In this document: positions 48,615 to 60,700 of the stretch, piece after piece
Layout: each line of letters opens with the position of its first letter
Numbering within the stretch: the first letter of the stretch is position 1
DNA from: Lota lota
Taxonomy: Eukaryota; Chordata; Actinopteri; Gadiformes; Lotidae
Length of the DNA: 64,000 nucleotides
Direction: 5' to 3'
Assembly (NCBI GenBank): GCA_026745465.1
Contig: JACYXH010000404.1
Location: 117,435-181,434, forward strand
Translations under genes and position numbers: made by a program
Notes under the pieces: model-generated
Database searches by the model: none
Told to the model about the DNA's origin: nothing
What the model saw: the letters and a program-made list of their open reading frames with translations, nothing else

Positions 48615-49975
48615 AAAAAAAGCGTACTGCATGGAATGAGAGCACAGTGTAGAAAATAAAAAACCGTAATGCATGGAATGAGAGCACAGTATAGAAAATA
48701 AAAAACCGTATTGCATGGAATGAGAGCACAGTATAGAAAATAAACCGTATTGCATGGAATGAGAGCACAGTATAGAAAATAAACCGTATTGCATGGAATG
48801 AGAGCACAGTATAGAAAATAAACCGTATTGCATGGAATGAGAGCACAGTATAGAAAATAAACCGTATTGCATGGAATGTGAGCACAGTATAGAAAATAAA
48901 AAACCGTGTTGCATAGAATGAGAGCACAGTGTAGAAAATAAAAAACCGTATTGCATGGAATGAGAGCAGTGTAGAAAATAAAAAACCGTATTGCATGGAA
49001 TGAGAGCACAGTGCAGAAAATAAAAAACCGTATTGCATGGAATGAGAGCACAGTGCAGAAAATAAAAAACCGTATTGGATGGAATGAGAGCACAGTGTAG
49101 AAAATAAAAAACCATATTGCATGGAATGAGAGCACAGTATAGAAAATAAACCGTATTGCATGGAATGAGAGCACAGTATAGAAAATAAACCGTATTGCAT
49201 GGAATGAGAGCACAGTATAGAAAATAAAAAACCGTGTTGCATGGAATGAGAGCACAGTACAGAAAATAAAAAACCGTATTGCATGGAATGAGAGCACAGT
49301 GTAGAAAATAAAAAACCGTATTGCATGGAATGAGAGCAGTGTAGAAAATAAAAAACCGTATTGCATGGAATGAGAGCACAGTGCAGAAAACAAAAAACCG
49401 TATTGCATGGAATGAGAGCAGTGCAGAAAATAAAAAACCGTATTGGATGGAGTGAGAGCACAGTGTAGAAAATAAAAAAACGTATTGCATGGATAGAGAG
49501 CACAGTGTAGAAAATAAAAAACCGTATTGCATGGAATGAGAGCACAGTATAGAAAATAACAAACCGTATTGCATGGAATGAGAGCACAGTATAGAAAATA
49601 AAAAACCGTAATGCATGGAATGAGAGCACAACGTAGAAAATAACCGTAATGCATGGAATGAGCGCATAGTGTAGAAAATAAAAAACCGTAATGCATGGAA
49701 TGAGTGCACAACGTAGAAAAGAAAACCGTATTGCATGGAATGAGAGCACAGTATAGAAAATAAAAAACCGTAATGCATGGAATGAGAGCACAGTATAGAA
49801 AATAAAAAACCGTATTGCATGGAATGAGAGCACAGTGTAGAAAATAAAAAACCGTATTGCATGGAATGAGAGCACAGTGCAGAAAATAAAAAACCGTATT
49901 GCATGGAATGAGAGCAGTGCAGAAAATAAAAAACCGTAATGCATGGAATGAGAGCACAGTGTAGAAAAAAAAAAA
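48615..49975. repeat. 38-43-bp VNTR, about 33 copies
   Basis: The unit contains CCGTATTGCATGGAATGAGA and GCACAGTGTAGAAAATAAA. Length varies by loss of AAAAA or of CACA. The plus strand almost never has TTA, CTA or TCA, so all three minus-strand frames stay open for more than 460 codons. The translations (repeats of SHSMQYGFLFS, LSFHAIRFFIF, ALIPCNTVFYF) are the same DNA in three phases and not evidence of a protein. Confidence 0.93.
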
Positions 49976-50019
49976 AACTATTGCAAAGAATGTAACCACA
50001 TTGCACGGACTTCAACATC

Positions 50020-50290
50020 AAGCAGCAGCTGCTTCTCGCTCGAGAAGAGAAGGTGTGGGCCTAGGTATCGAATGCGTCATATGAACCTTAACCCATAGGG
50101 AATGAAAGCTCTCAAATAATAGTGCATCGTTTCTATTTGGGTCTCGTTCGACATAGCACACTAGCTTCCAAGCTATTGGTGCGAAGCTCCCAACACCGTT
50201 GCATTTACTGTACCCTCATTCTTGAGTTGAGACTGGCTTGAACTAAAGGGGTCACCGCCAGAGGCAAATTATACAATAAACAGCACTGCA
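50020..50290. repeat. Dispersed about 350-bp repeat, copy 3
   Basis: Right flank of the VNTR. It matches 48340-48560 in order (GTATCGA, GAATGAAAGCTCTCAA, GGTGCGAAGCTCCCAACACC). It is followed at 50285-50360 by degenerate single units resembling the VNTR seed (TTGCACAGAATGAAACCGCA). Confidence 0.75.
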
Positions 50291-52391
50291 CAAAATAAAA
50301 TCGTGTTGCACAGAATGAAACCGCACTGGACAGAATTAACACATTGCACAGAATTCAACATCAAGCCGCAGTCAAACAGCAGCCTGCAAGTGTATTGAAA
50401 GTTGTGAAAAGGAAAAACTAAAATTGGGAGAGTGTGCAAGTGCATGTGTAAAGCAAGTACAGCATCTAACCTCTTCAGATTCCCGCATGCCAACCTTCTA
50501 CCAGGCCAGAACCAACCTTAAACCACACCTCAACAGACCCCCCCCCCCCCCCAGTCAGTCAGTAGTCTAGTCAGTATGACGGATTTCCAAATGACACGAA
50601 GGGTCCAGTGGGGTTATGGATGGAGCAAAAACGGAACACTCCCTTCTCTTTGTGGAGTTCCTTGGAGATTTCCTTAAATTCACAAACGTGGACTCATTTC
50701 GGTTTGACAGACTTCCATCCTGGATATTTCGGACACGTGGCATTTCAGGTAGTCTTTGTGGATTCCTGGGGGAGGAAGAGCATCTGGAGAAGGCGCTGGG
50801 CCGTTCAATTGTCTGATGCAGCATTGATTTCACCTAGTGGAGGTCCTGTAGTCCAGTGGCGCTGTTGAACAAGAAAGCAATAGGCGAAAATAGTTGTATC
50901 CGCCAATTGGTCTACTTACCTCTTAACCTACGACTTCAAACCTATGCTTTCAACAGTTCTAGTTTTACCCAAACGTCGTTATTTCACCATAGTTGCAGCT
51001 GTTCCTCCATTTTGCGTCCAGTTTCCAGAGCACACACACTTCCCCGTGTTCACACGGAGGTTGTCGGTGCAGCGTCGGTAAAGTCAGTCGGTTAGTTGTC
51101 CCCAGTTAGGCCCAATACAAACACGTGTGCACACTGCACTCAAAACACAAGCTACAACTCCATTTAAACTACAACGAGCAAAACCCAATTAACTGAGCGG
51201 TCAAATCCAGGTTCACTTTGAGGGGAAATAACCGTGATATAGATTGTGAGTGAAGAGATGGGCATAGTGTGATGTGTGCGGTGCACTAATGTACAATTTC
51301 GGGCTGATCTGAAGCCAGCAGCCAAACACAACCAGACCACTTCAAGCAGCCCAATACACACTGAGCGTGGGGTGACTCACCGCGGTGTTCCTCAGTGACG
51401 CTCCCCCGGTGGTGGCCACGTAGTCCGGATTGTTAATTCAAAAGCGCACAAATAAGCAACAGCGGGTCCTTTTTGAATCACGTTTGGGAGCAACGTCTAC
51501 CTAATACAAGGTATAGGCCTAACCTATATTGCAAAATTGCTAAACTACGCCAAACACAAAAAAATAACAGATGCCCGACATCACGTGGGCTACATGCACA
51601 GCTGAATTCAATGAAGAACTAATGAGAACGAGAACGTGATTGGCTGTCAGCGAGAGGCTCGACACGAGAAAGAGCCTCCGTCTGGAGCGCAGCAAATGAA
51701 ATATCTGTATAGAATAAAAGCGGTCAAATAATAATGGATCGGTTATTTTTATTTATTGGGGTCGCAAACGACATAGGTATAATGTAGGCATATGGAAATG
51801 TGATTATTGCAGTTATTGTTGTCAACTGTTGGAATCATTCTGCGCTGGTCTCATTTCCCTAACCTATGAAACCTCTAACATAAGATCATGATGAAAACAA
51901 ACTCTGGGATATATTATTTTTAAGAATTGATACCTAAAAGCAAAAATTTAACACATTACGAGATTGATCTCATGATCTAAATCACTTAATAATTGTACAT
52001 ATTTGAAGTATGACGACTGCAAATTTAGATGGGGGGGGGGGGGGGGGGGGGTTCACTTTGAAATGATAATTACATTCTATTATAATATATTCATTCTTTG
52101 TTAGCCTATAATTCAACGCACATTTGCGAATTGCATTGGATTGGATTGAAGCGAAGTAAATCAAATAAAAAGTTATAGAATGTGAGAGAACCTCCCAAAT
52201 GTTGTGTCATTGAATCTCAGGTCTCTTTCGGGGAGGAGGGGCTCCCCCATAATTCCACCACTGACAGAGAACAACCGCTGCCTCCACCTCCCATCATACT
52301 GGCATTGGACCACTGACTCTGTACGGAGACGTTGTTCATGTACTGCTGCTTCTAAAGGATATATTATATATTATATATTAGGGACCAACCC
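50291..52391. other. Non-coding with one diverged repeat copy
   Basis: It contains the fourth dispersed repeat (51590-51780) and a 22-G run at 52030-52051. The overlapping frames at 50608-50868 have no recognisable product, and I leave them uncalled. Confidence 0.45.
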
Positions 52392-52804
52392 TGTTGAGAT
52401 TGGGGTAAGGTGTGGACCCAAGTGTGGTGCGTAAAGAAGGAGCAGCAGGCAGGGAAACCTGGTGAACAAAATGGCTTTACACGAGAAAATAAAGTTGAGA
52501 AACTAAGTCTCCAAAACACCAACGTAAATAGGCGGATATTACACGGTCTTAAAGATGAACAAATATAGAGAACCACGTTCTCGCAGAATGAATAGAAGGA
52601 ACCTGACTCTCACACTACTGAGACACAGGCCTTACGTTGAGCACTTGGGAAGTTTCAGCAGGGAGTGAGGGGAGCAGAGGGAATAAATAAGCAGGATACA
52701 ATCAAACACAGGTGCAGGTGATTAGTTTATAATAGGATGGTGTCCGGTTAGCGTACGGTTAGAGTGGAGCGCCTGGAGGTCGCTGCATCCCCGCTGCGTA
52801 ACAG
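52392..52804 (-). mobile_element. Probable solo LTR of a Gypsy-like element
   Basis: Read on the minus strand it begins CTGTTACGCAGCGG and ends CCCCAATCTCAACA. AACCC lies directly before (52387-52391) and after (52805-52809), consistent with a 5-bp target duplication. No internal coding region is present. Internal words (GGTGCAGGTGATTAG, GTGGACCCAAGTG) resemble common fish LTR repeats. Confidence 0.6.
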
Positions 52805-52938
52805 AACCCACCTGAAGTCCAACGGATCAGTGTGTGGACGATGTGACATTTTAAAAGCTCAACCTTAATCAGTCTGATCTAATGCAATCAGTCTAAATGG
52901 CAATGATTATAATGACATACGTAATGTACGTCATTACT

Positions 52939-53268
52939 AGCACTCTCACTCTTATAGCACTCACTCTCATCCTAGCACTCTCACTCTCATCCTAGCACTC
53001 ACTCTCATAGCACTCACTCTCATCCTAGCACGCTCACTCTCATCCTAGCACTCACTCTCATCCTAGCACTCTCACTCTCATCCTAGCACGCTCACTCTCA
53101 TCCTAGCACTCACTCTCATCCTAGCACCCTCACTTTCATCCTGGCACGCTCACTCTCATCCTAGCACTCACTCTCATCCTAGCACCCTCACTTTCATCCT
53201 AGCACGCTCACTCTCATCCTAGCACTCACTCTCATCCTAGCACCCTCACTTTCATCCTGGCACTCTCA
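52939..53268. repeat. CACTCTCATCCTAG minisatellite
   Basis: Alternating 17- and 21-bp subunits of CTCACTCTCATCCTAGCAC with CACT, CGCT and CCCT variants. They combine into higher units of about 60 bp. Not coding. Confidence 0.9.
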
Positions 53269-54160
53269 AACTCTTAAATCTGTACCCTTCTTTGTACCGA
53301 ACACTGTCTTTAACAAACAGCCACCTGCCAAGACAGACAGAGATTGAGAGAGATGTCACTTTATAAGAACGAAGGAATGAGCAGAAGAGGAAGGAGAGTT
53401 TATTTATTCAGAGAGGAGGACTTGTTCCGGTTGACAGGGAAAACACGGAATACACGGCAGTGGCAATTCCAGCGGAGCGAAGGATGGCAGAGAAGGAGCA
53501 CACCACAGATTTATTCTCCTTCGATCTTAAAAAGTCAAATATACCTTTAAGCTCAAAGGAGAGGGGAGGCTGGAGTTTTGTCCGGGATGCAATACACGTT
53601 GCAAGTTTTCTTGGCAGTGGTCATTAATATTTCAGTCGCCATACCAGAGGTGTGTATTCTCAATGACACAGCGGACTGGGATGTTCTTCTTAATGCTCAG
53701 AGGACGTTGATTTGAGAAGCCGTGGACGTCATTCGAGTCAGACCATGTCCTCCTAGAGACCTCCAGAGACTACAGAGACCTACCGAGACTTAAAGTCCAA
53801 CTGGAAGTCAAATGATAATAATAACGACTATGCTTGGAAAAGATGACAATGGATAAAGTCGACAGGATGGGACAATGGGTTTCCAAAAAACGCCTGATTT
53901 AAATGATTTGACATATTTACCGACCCGCTTGTTCAACATTGAATCTATTTTCAGTCACACCAAACGCCAAACCAATCAGATGGGCTCCTTAGCGGTCAGA
54001 CAAAATGCCTAAGGATGAGGAGCTTCAAAAAGATCTGTCCTTTGTCCAAAACATATTAAAGAACAGCAAACAATCTGCCACTGTAAATAATTGTTTGTTC
54101 AGTCATGAATAAATGTATTCCCTTTCTGCTTTTTTGCATGAGACAAGAATATTGAGATTA
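53269..54160. other. Non-coding, nothing recognised
   Basis: No gene, splice series or repeat identified. Confidence 0.45.
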
Positions 54161-54305
<145 letters not shown>

Positions 54306-54379
54306 GTTAGGGATAGAGTGAAAGAAAACCCCAGTGGATGGATAAGGATTCATGCGTTGATCATACTACACCCGTCCAC

Positions 54380-57300
54380 TGAACACAGGGACGGGGAAGA
54401 GGAGGCTGCAGGACGGGAGAAAGGAGGGAAGAGAAGAGGCTGCAGTATGGGATAGAGGAGGGGAGAGAGGAGGCTGCAGGAGGGGAGAGAGGAGGCTGCA
54501 GGAGGGGAGAGAGGATGGGAGAGAGGAGGCTACAGAAGGGGACAGAGGAGGGGAGAAAGGAGGGGAGAGAGGAGGCTGCAGGAGAGGAGAGAGGAGGCTG
54601 CAGGAGAGGAGAGAGGAGACTGCAGGAGGGTGAGAGGAGGGAAGAGAGGAAGCCTCCTCTCCCCTCCCCTCTCCCCTCCTGCAGCCTCCTCCCTTCTCTC
54701 CTCTATCCCTCACTGCAGCCTCCTCTCACCCTCCTGCAGCCTCCTCTCTCCTCTCCGGCAGCCTCCTCTCTCCCCTCCTCTCTCCCTCCCTGCAGCATCC
54801 CCTCTCCCTTCTGCAGCCTCCTTCTCCCCTCATCTCTGACTCCCTGCAGCCTCCTCTATCCCCTCATCTCTCCCCTCCTGCAGCCTCCTCTCTCCCTCCC
54901 TGCAGCCTCCTCTCTCCCCTCCTCTCTCCACTCCTGCAGGCTCCTCTCTCCCCTCCTCTATCCCTCACTGCAGCCTCCTCTCTCCCCTCTTGCAGCCATC
55001 CCTCTCCCCTCTCCCCTCCTCTATCCCTCACTGCAGCCTCCTCTCTCCCCTCCTGCAGCCTCCTCTCTCCCCTCCTGCAGCCTCCTCTCTCCCCTCCTGC
55101 AGCCTCCTCTCTCTCCTCCTCTCTCCCCTCCTGCAGCCTCCTCTTTCCCCTCTGCTCTCCACTCCTGCAGCCTCCCCTCTCCCCTCCAACAGCCTCCTCT
55201 CTCCCCTCCTGCAGCCTCCTCTCTCTCCTCCTCTCTCCACTCCTGCAGCCTCCTCACTCCCCTCAAATATCCCTCCCTGAAGCCTCTTCTCTCCCCTCCT
55301 GCAGACTCCTCTCTCCCGTCCTCTCTCTCCCCTCCTGCAGCCTCCTCTCTCCCCTAATGCAACCTCCCTCTCTCCCCTAATGCAGCCTACTCTCTCCCCT
55401 CCTGCAGTCTCCTTTCTCCCCTCCTGCAGCTTCCTCTCTCCCCTCCTGAAGCCTCCTCTCTCCCCTCCTGCAGCCTCCTCTCTCCCCCCTCTCTCCCCTC
55501 CTGCAGCATCCTCTCTCTCCTCCTCTCTCCCCTCCTGCAGTCTCCTCTCTCCCCTCCTGCAGCTTCCTCTCTCCCCTCCTGAAGCCTCCTCTTTCCCGTC
55601 CTCTCTCCCTCCCTGCATTCTCATCTCTCCCCTCTTGCAGCCTCCTCTATCCCCTCCCCTCTCTCCCTCCCTGCAGCCTCCTCTCTCCCCTCCTGCAGCC
55701 TCCTCTCTCCCCTCCTCTATCCCTCACTGCAGCCTCCTCTCTCCCCTCCTGCAGCCTCCTCTCTCCCCTCCTCTCTCCCCCCTCTCTCCCCTCCTGCAGC
55801 CTCCTCTCTCTCCTCCTCTCTCCCCTCCTGCAGCCTCCTCTTTCCCCTCTGCTCTCCACTCCTGCAGCCTCCCCTCTCCCCTCCAACAGTCTCCTCTCTC
55901 CCCTCCTGCAGCCTCCTCTCTCTCCTCCTCTCTCTCCTCTTGAAGCCTCCTCTATCCCCTCCCCTCTCCCTCCCTGCAGCCTCCTCTCTCCCCTACTGCA
56001 GCCTGCTCTTTCCCCTCCTCTCTCCCCTCCTGCAGCCTCCTCTCTCCCTCCCTGCACCCTCCTCTCTCCCCTAATGCAGCCTCCTCTAACCCCTCCTGCA
56101 GTCTCCTCTCTCCCCTCCTGCAGCTTCCTCTCTCCCATCTTGAAGCCTCCTCTTTCCCGTCCTCTCTCCCTCCCTGCATTCTCCTCTCTCCCCTCCTCTC
56201 TTCCATCCTGCATTCTCCTCTCTCCCCTCTTGCAGCCTCCTCTATCCTCTCCCCTCTCCCTCCCTGCAGCCTCCTCTCCCTCCCTCCTGCAGCCTCCTCT
56301 TTCCCCTCTGCTCTCCACTCCTGCAGCCTCCCCTCTCCTCTCCAACAGCCTCCCCTCTCCCCTCCTGCAGCCTCCTCTCTATCCTCCTCTCTCCACTCCT
56401 GCAGCCTCCTCTCTCCCCTCTAATATCCCTCCCTGAAGCCTCTTCTCTCCCCTCCTGCAGACTCCTCTCTCCCGTCCTCTCTCCCCTCCTGCAACCTCCT
56501 TTCTTCACTCCTGCTGCCTCCTCTCTCCCATAATGCAACCTCCCTATCCCCTCCTGCAGTCTCCTCTCTCCCCTCCTGCAGCTTCCTCTCTCCCCTCCTC
56601 TCTTCCCTCCTGCATTCTCCTCTCTCACCTCTTGCAGCGTCCTCTATCCCCTCCCCTCTCCCTCCCTGCAGCCTCCTCTCTCAACTCCTGCAGCCTCCTC
56701 TTTCCCCTCCTCTCTCCCATCCTGCAGCCTCCTCTCTCCCTCCCTGCACCCTCCTCTCTCCCCTCCTGCAGCCTCCTCTCTCCCTCCCTGCAGCCTCCTC
56801 TCTCCCCTCCTGCAGCCTCCTCTCTCCCCTCCTCTCTCCCTCCCTGCAGCCCCCTTTCTCCCTTCATGCAGCCTCATCTCTCCCCTCCTCTCTCCCCTCC
56901 TGCAGCCTCTTCTCTCCCCTTCTCTCTCCCCTCCTGCAGCCTACTCTCTCCCCTCCGCTCTTCCCTCCTGCAACCTCCTCTTTCCCCTCCTCTCTCCCCT
57001 CCTGCAGCATCCTCTCTCCCCTCCTGTAGCCTCGTCTCTCACCTCCTCTCTCCCCTGCTGCAGTCTCCTCTCTCCCCTCCTCTCTCCCTTCCTGCAGGCC
57101 ACTCTCTCCCCTCCTGCAGCCTCCTCTTTCCCCTCATCTCTCCTCTTCTCCTGAATCCTCCTCTCTCCCCTCGTGAAGCATCCTCTCCCCTCCTCTCTCC
57201 CTCCCTGCAGCATCCTCTCTCCAATACTGCAGCCTTCTATCTCCCTTCCTGCAGCCTCCTCTTTTCCCTCCTGCAGCCTCCTCTCTCCCCTCCTCTCTCC

Positions 57301-57775
57301 CCTCCTGCAGCCTCCTCTCTCCCCTCCTGTAGCCTCCTCTCTCCCCTCCTGCAGCCTCCTCTCTACCCTCCTGCAGCTTGATCCCGCACCTCCTGTAGCC
57401 TCCTCTCTCCCCTCCTGCAGCTTGCTCCCGCACCTCCTGCTCCCCTCCTGCAGCCTCTTCTCTCCTACTCCTGTAGCCTCCTTTCTCCCCAACTTTCTCC
57501 CCTCCTACAGCCTCCTCTCTCCCCTCCTGCAGCTCTTCTCTCCTATCCTGTAGTCTCCTTTCTCCCCCTCTCGCCCTCTCCCTGAACTCTCCCTCTCCCC
57601 TCCTGCAGCTTGCTCTCACCCCTCCTGCAGCCTCCTCTCTCCCCTCCTCTCTCCCTTCCTGAAGCCTGCTCTCCCCCCCTGCAGCTTGTTCTCTCCCCTT
57701 CTGCAGCCTCCTCTCTCCCCTCTGCTCTCCCCTCCTGCAACCTCCTCTTTCCCCTCCTCTCTCCCCTCTGCAGCC
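54380..57775. repeat. 3.4-kb polypurine/polypyrimidine minisatellite with strand switch
   Basis: The core is CTCCTCTCTCCCCTCCTGCA+GC, about 22 bp, with insertions of CTCCTCTCTCCC. From 54380 to about 54650 the plus strand carries the purine version (GGAGGCTGCAGGAGGGGAGA); from there to 57775 it carries the pyrimidine version. Each unit has a PstI-type CTGCAG. Ser/Leu/Pro-rich plus frames and Glu/Gly/Arg-rich minus frames of up to 280 codons are repeat artefacts. Confidence 0.93.
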
Positions 57776-57789
57776 TCTGTGGTTCTGAC

Positions 57790-60700
57790 ATTGTTGTCAT
57801 AACCACAATGCCACACTGATCATCATCACCACAACGCCCCACCGATCATCATCACCACACCGCCACACCGATAAACCACAACGCCACACCGATAATCATC
57901 CCCACAACGATCATGACTACCACACCGACACACCGATCACCACAACGCCACAACGATCATTATCACCAAAACGCCACAATGATCATCATCACTACACCGC
58001 AGCACCGATCACCATAACAGATCACCACACTGATCATCATAACCACAATGCCAGACCAATCACCACAACGCCACACCAATCATTATCACCACAACGCCAG
58101 ACCGATAATCATGACCACAACGCCACACTGATCATAATCACTACACTGATCACCACAATGCCACACCGATCACCACAACGTCACACCGATCATCATCCCA
58201 ACAACGCTACACAGATTACCACAACGCCACACTGATCATCATAACGACAACACCACACCGATCACCACACTGCCACACAGATCACCACAACGATCATCAT
58301 CACCAGAACGCCACACCGATCACCACACCGATCATCATAACCACAATGCTACACCGATCATCATCACCACAATGCCACTACGATCACCACAACGTAACAC
58401 TGATCATCATAACCACAACGCCACACCGATCACCACAACGCCACACCGATCACCACAACACCACACTGATCATCAAAACCACAGCGCTACACCGATCACC
58501 AAACCGCCACACCGATTATCACAACGCCACACCGATCATCAAAACCACAACGCTACACCGATCACTAAACCGCCACACCGATTATCACAACGCCACACCG
58601 ATCATCAAAACCACAACGCTACACCGATCATAAAAACCACAATGCCACACCGATCACCAAACCGCCACACACATCACCACAACGCCAAAACAATCATCAT
58701 AACCACAACTCCACACCGATCATCATCACAACACCAACACAACGATCACCACAACACCACACCGATCATCGTCACCACACCGCCACACCGATCACCACAA
58801 CGCCACACTGATCATCAAAACCACAACGCCACACCAATCACCACACCGATCACCACATCGCCACACCGATCATCATTACCACAACGCCACACTGATCACC
58901 ACAACGCCACACCGATCATCAAAACCACAACGCCACACCGATCACCACAACGCCACAACAATCATGATCCCCACAACGCCATACCGATCACCACAATGCA
59001 ACACCGATCATTATCACCATAACGCCACACCGATCATCTTGACCACACCGCCAAACTGATCATAATCACTACACCAATAACCACAATGCCACACCGATCA
59101 CCACAACGTCACACCGATCATCATCTCAACAACGCTACACAGATCAACACAATGCAACACTGATCATCATAACGACAACACCACACTGATCACCACACTG
59201 CCACACCGATCACCACAACGCCACAACGATCATCATCACCAGAACGCCACACCGATCACCAAATCGCCACACCGATCATCATAACCACAACGCCACACCG
59301 ATCCACCACACCGATCACCACAATGCCACACCGATCATCATCCCAACAATGCCACTACGATCACCACAACGTAACACTGATCGTCATAACCACAACGCCA
59401 CACCAATCACCACACCGCCACACCGATAACCGCAACGATCATCATCACCACAATGCCACGCTGATCAACACAACGTAACACCGATCATCATAACCACAAA
59501 GCCACACGGATCATTACACCGCCACAGCGATCACCACAACGACACAGCAATAATCATCACCACAATGCCACACCGTTCATCATCACCACACCAACACAAT
59601 GATCACCACAACGCCACACCGATCATCATCACCACCACGCCACACCGATAACCACAACGTCACACCGATCATCATAACCACAATGCCACACTGATCATAA
59701 TCACCACAACGCCACACCGATCGCCACAACGTTACCTCGATCATCATCATCAAAACACTACACAGATCACCACAACGCAACATTGATCATCATAACCACA
59801 ACGCCACACCGATCACCACAATGCCATACCGATCACCACCACACCACAACGATCATCATCACCAGAACGCCACACCGATCACCACAACGCCACACCGATC
59901 ATCACAACCACAACGCCACAACGATCACTACACCGCAACACCGATCACAACAACAACACACCGATTTTCATCACCACAACACCACACCGAATATCATCAC
60001 CACACCGCCACAACAATCACCACAACGTCACACCGATCACCACAACGCCACACTGATCATCAAAACCACAACGCCACACCGATCACCACACCGCCACACC
60101 GATCACCACAACGCCACACCGATCATCAAAACCATAATGACACACTGATCATAATCACCACACCAATCACCACAACGCTACACAGATCACCACAACGCCA
60201 CACCGATCATCATGACCACACCGCCACACTGATCATAATATCTACACCAATAACCACAATGCCACACCGATCACCACAACGTCACACCGATCATGATCCC
60301 ATCAACGCTACACAGATCAACACAACGCCACACTGATCATCACACTGCCACACCGATCACCACAACGATCATCATAACCAGAACGCCACACCGATCACCA
60401 CAACGCCACATCGATCATCACACCGCCACACCGATAATTACAATGCCACACCGATCATCATCACCACAATGCCACACCGTTCAACACAACGTATCACTGA
60501 TGATCATAACCACAACGCCACATGGATCACTACACCACCACAGCGTTCACCACAACGACACAGCAATTATCATCACCACACCGCCACACCGATCACCACA
60601 ACGATCATCAAACCACAGAGCTACACCGATCACCAAACCGCCACACCGATCATCAAAACCACAACGCTTCACCGATCACTAAACCGCCACACCGATCACC

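Noticed and set aside
48518-50021. 463-493-codon minus-strand ORFs in three frames
   Set aside because: Pure translation of a 38-43-bp tandem repeat in each phase, with no start context, splice signal or domain.
50608-50868. Two overlapping plus-strand ORFs of 66-86 codons
   Set aside because: No recognisable motif, splice context or codon signal; too short to support.
54515-57842. Pro/Ser/Leu-rich plus-strand and Glu/Gly/Arg-rich minus-strand ORFs
   Set aside because: Translations of the polypyrimidine minisatellite. Frames change with each repeat-length variation.
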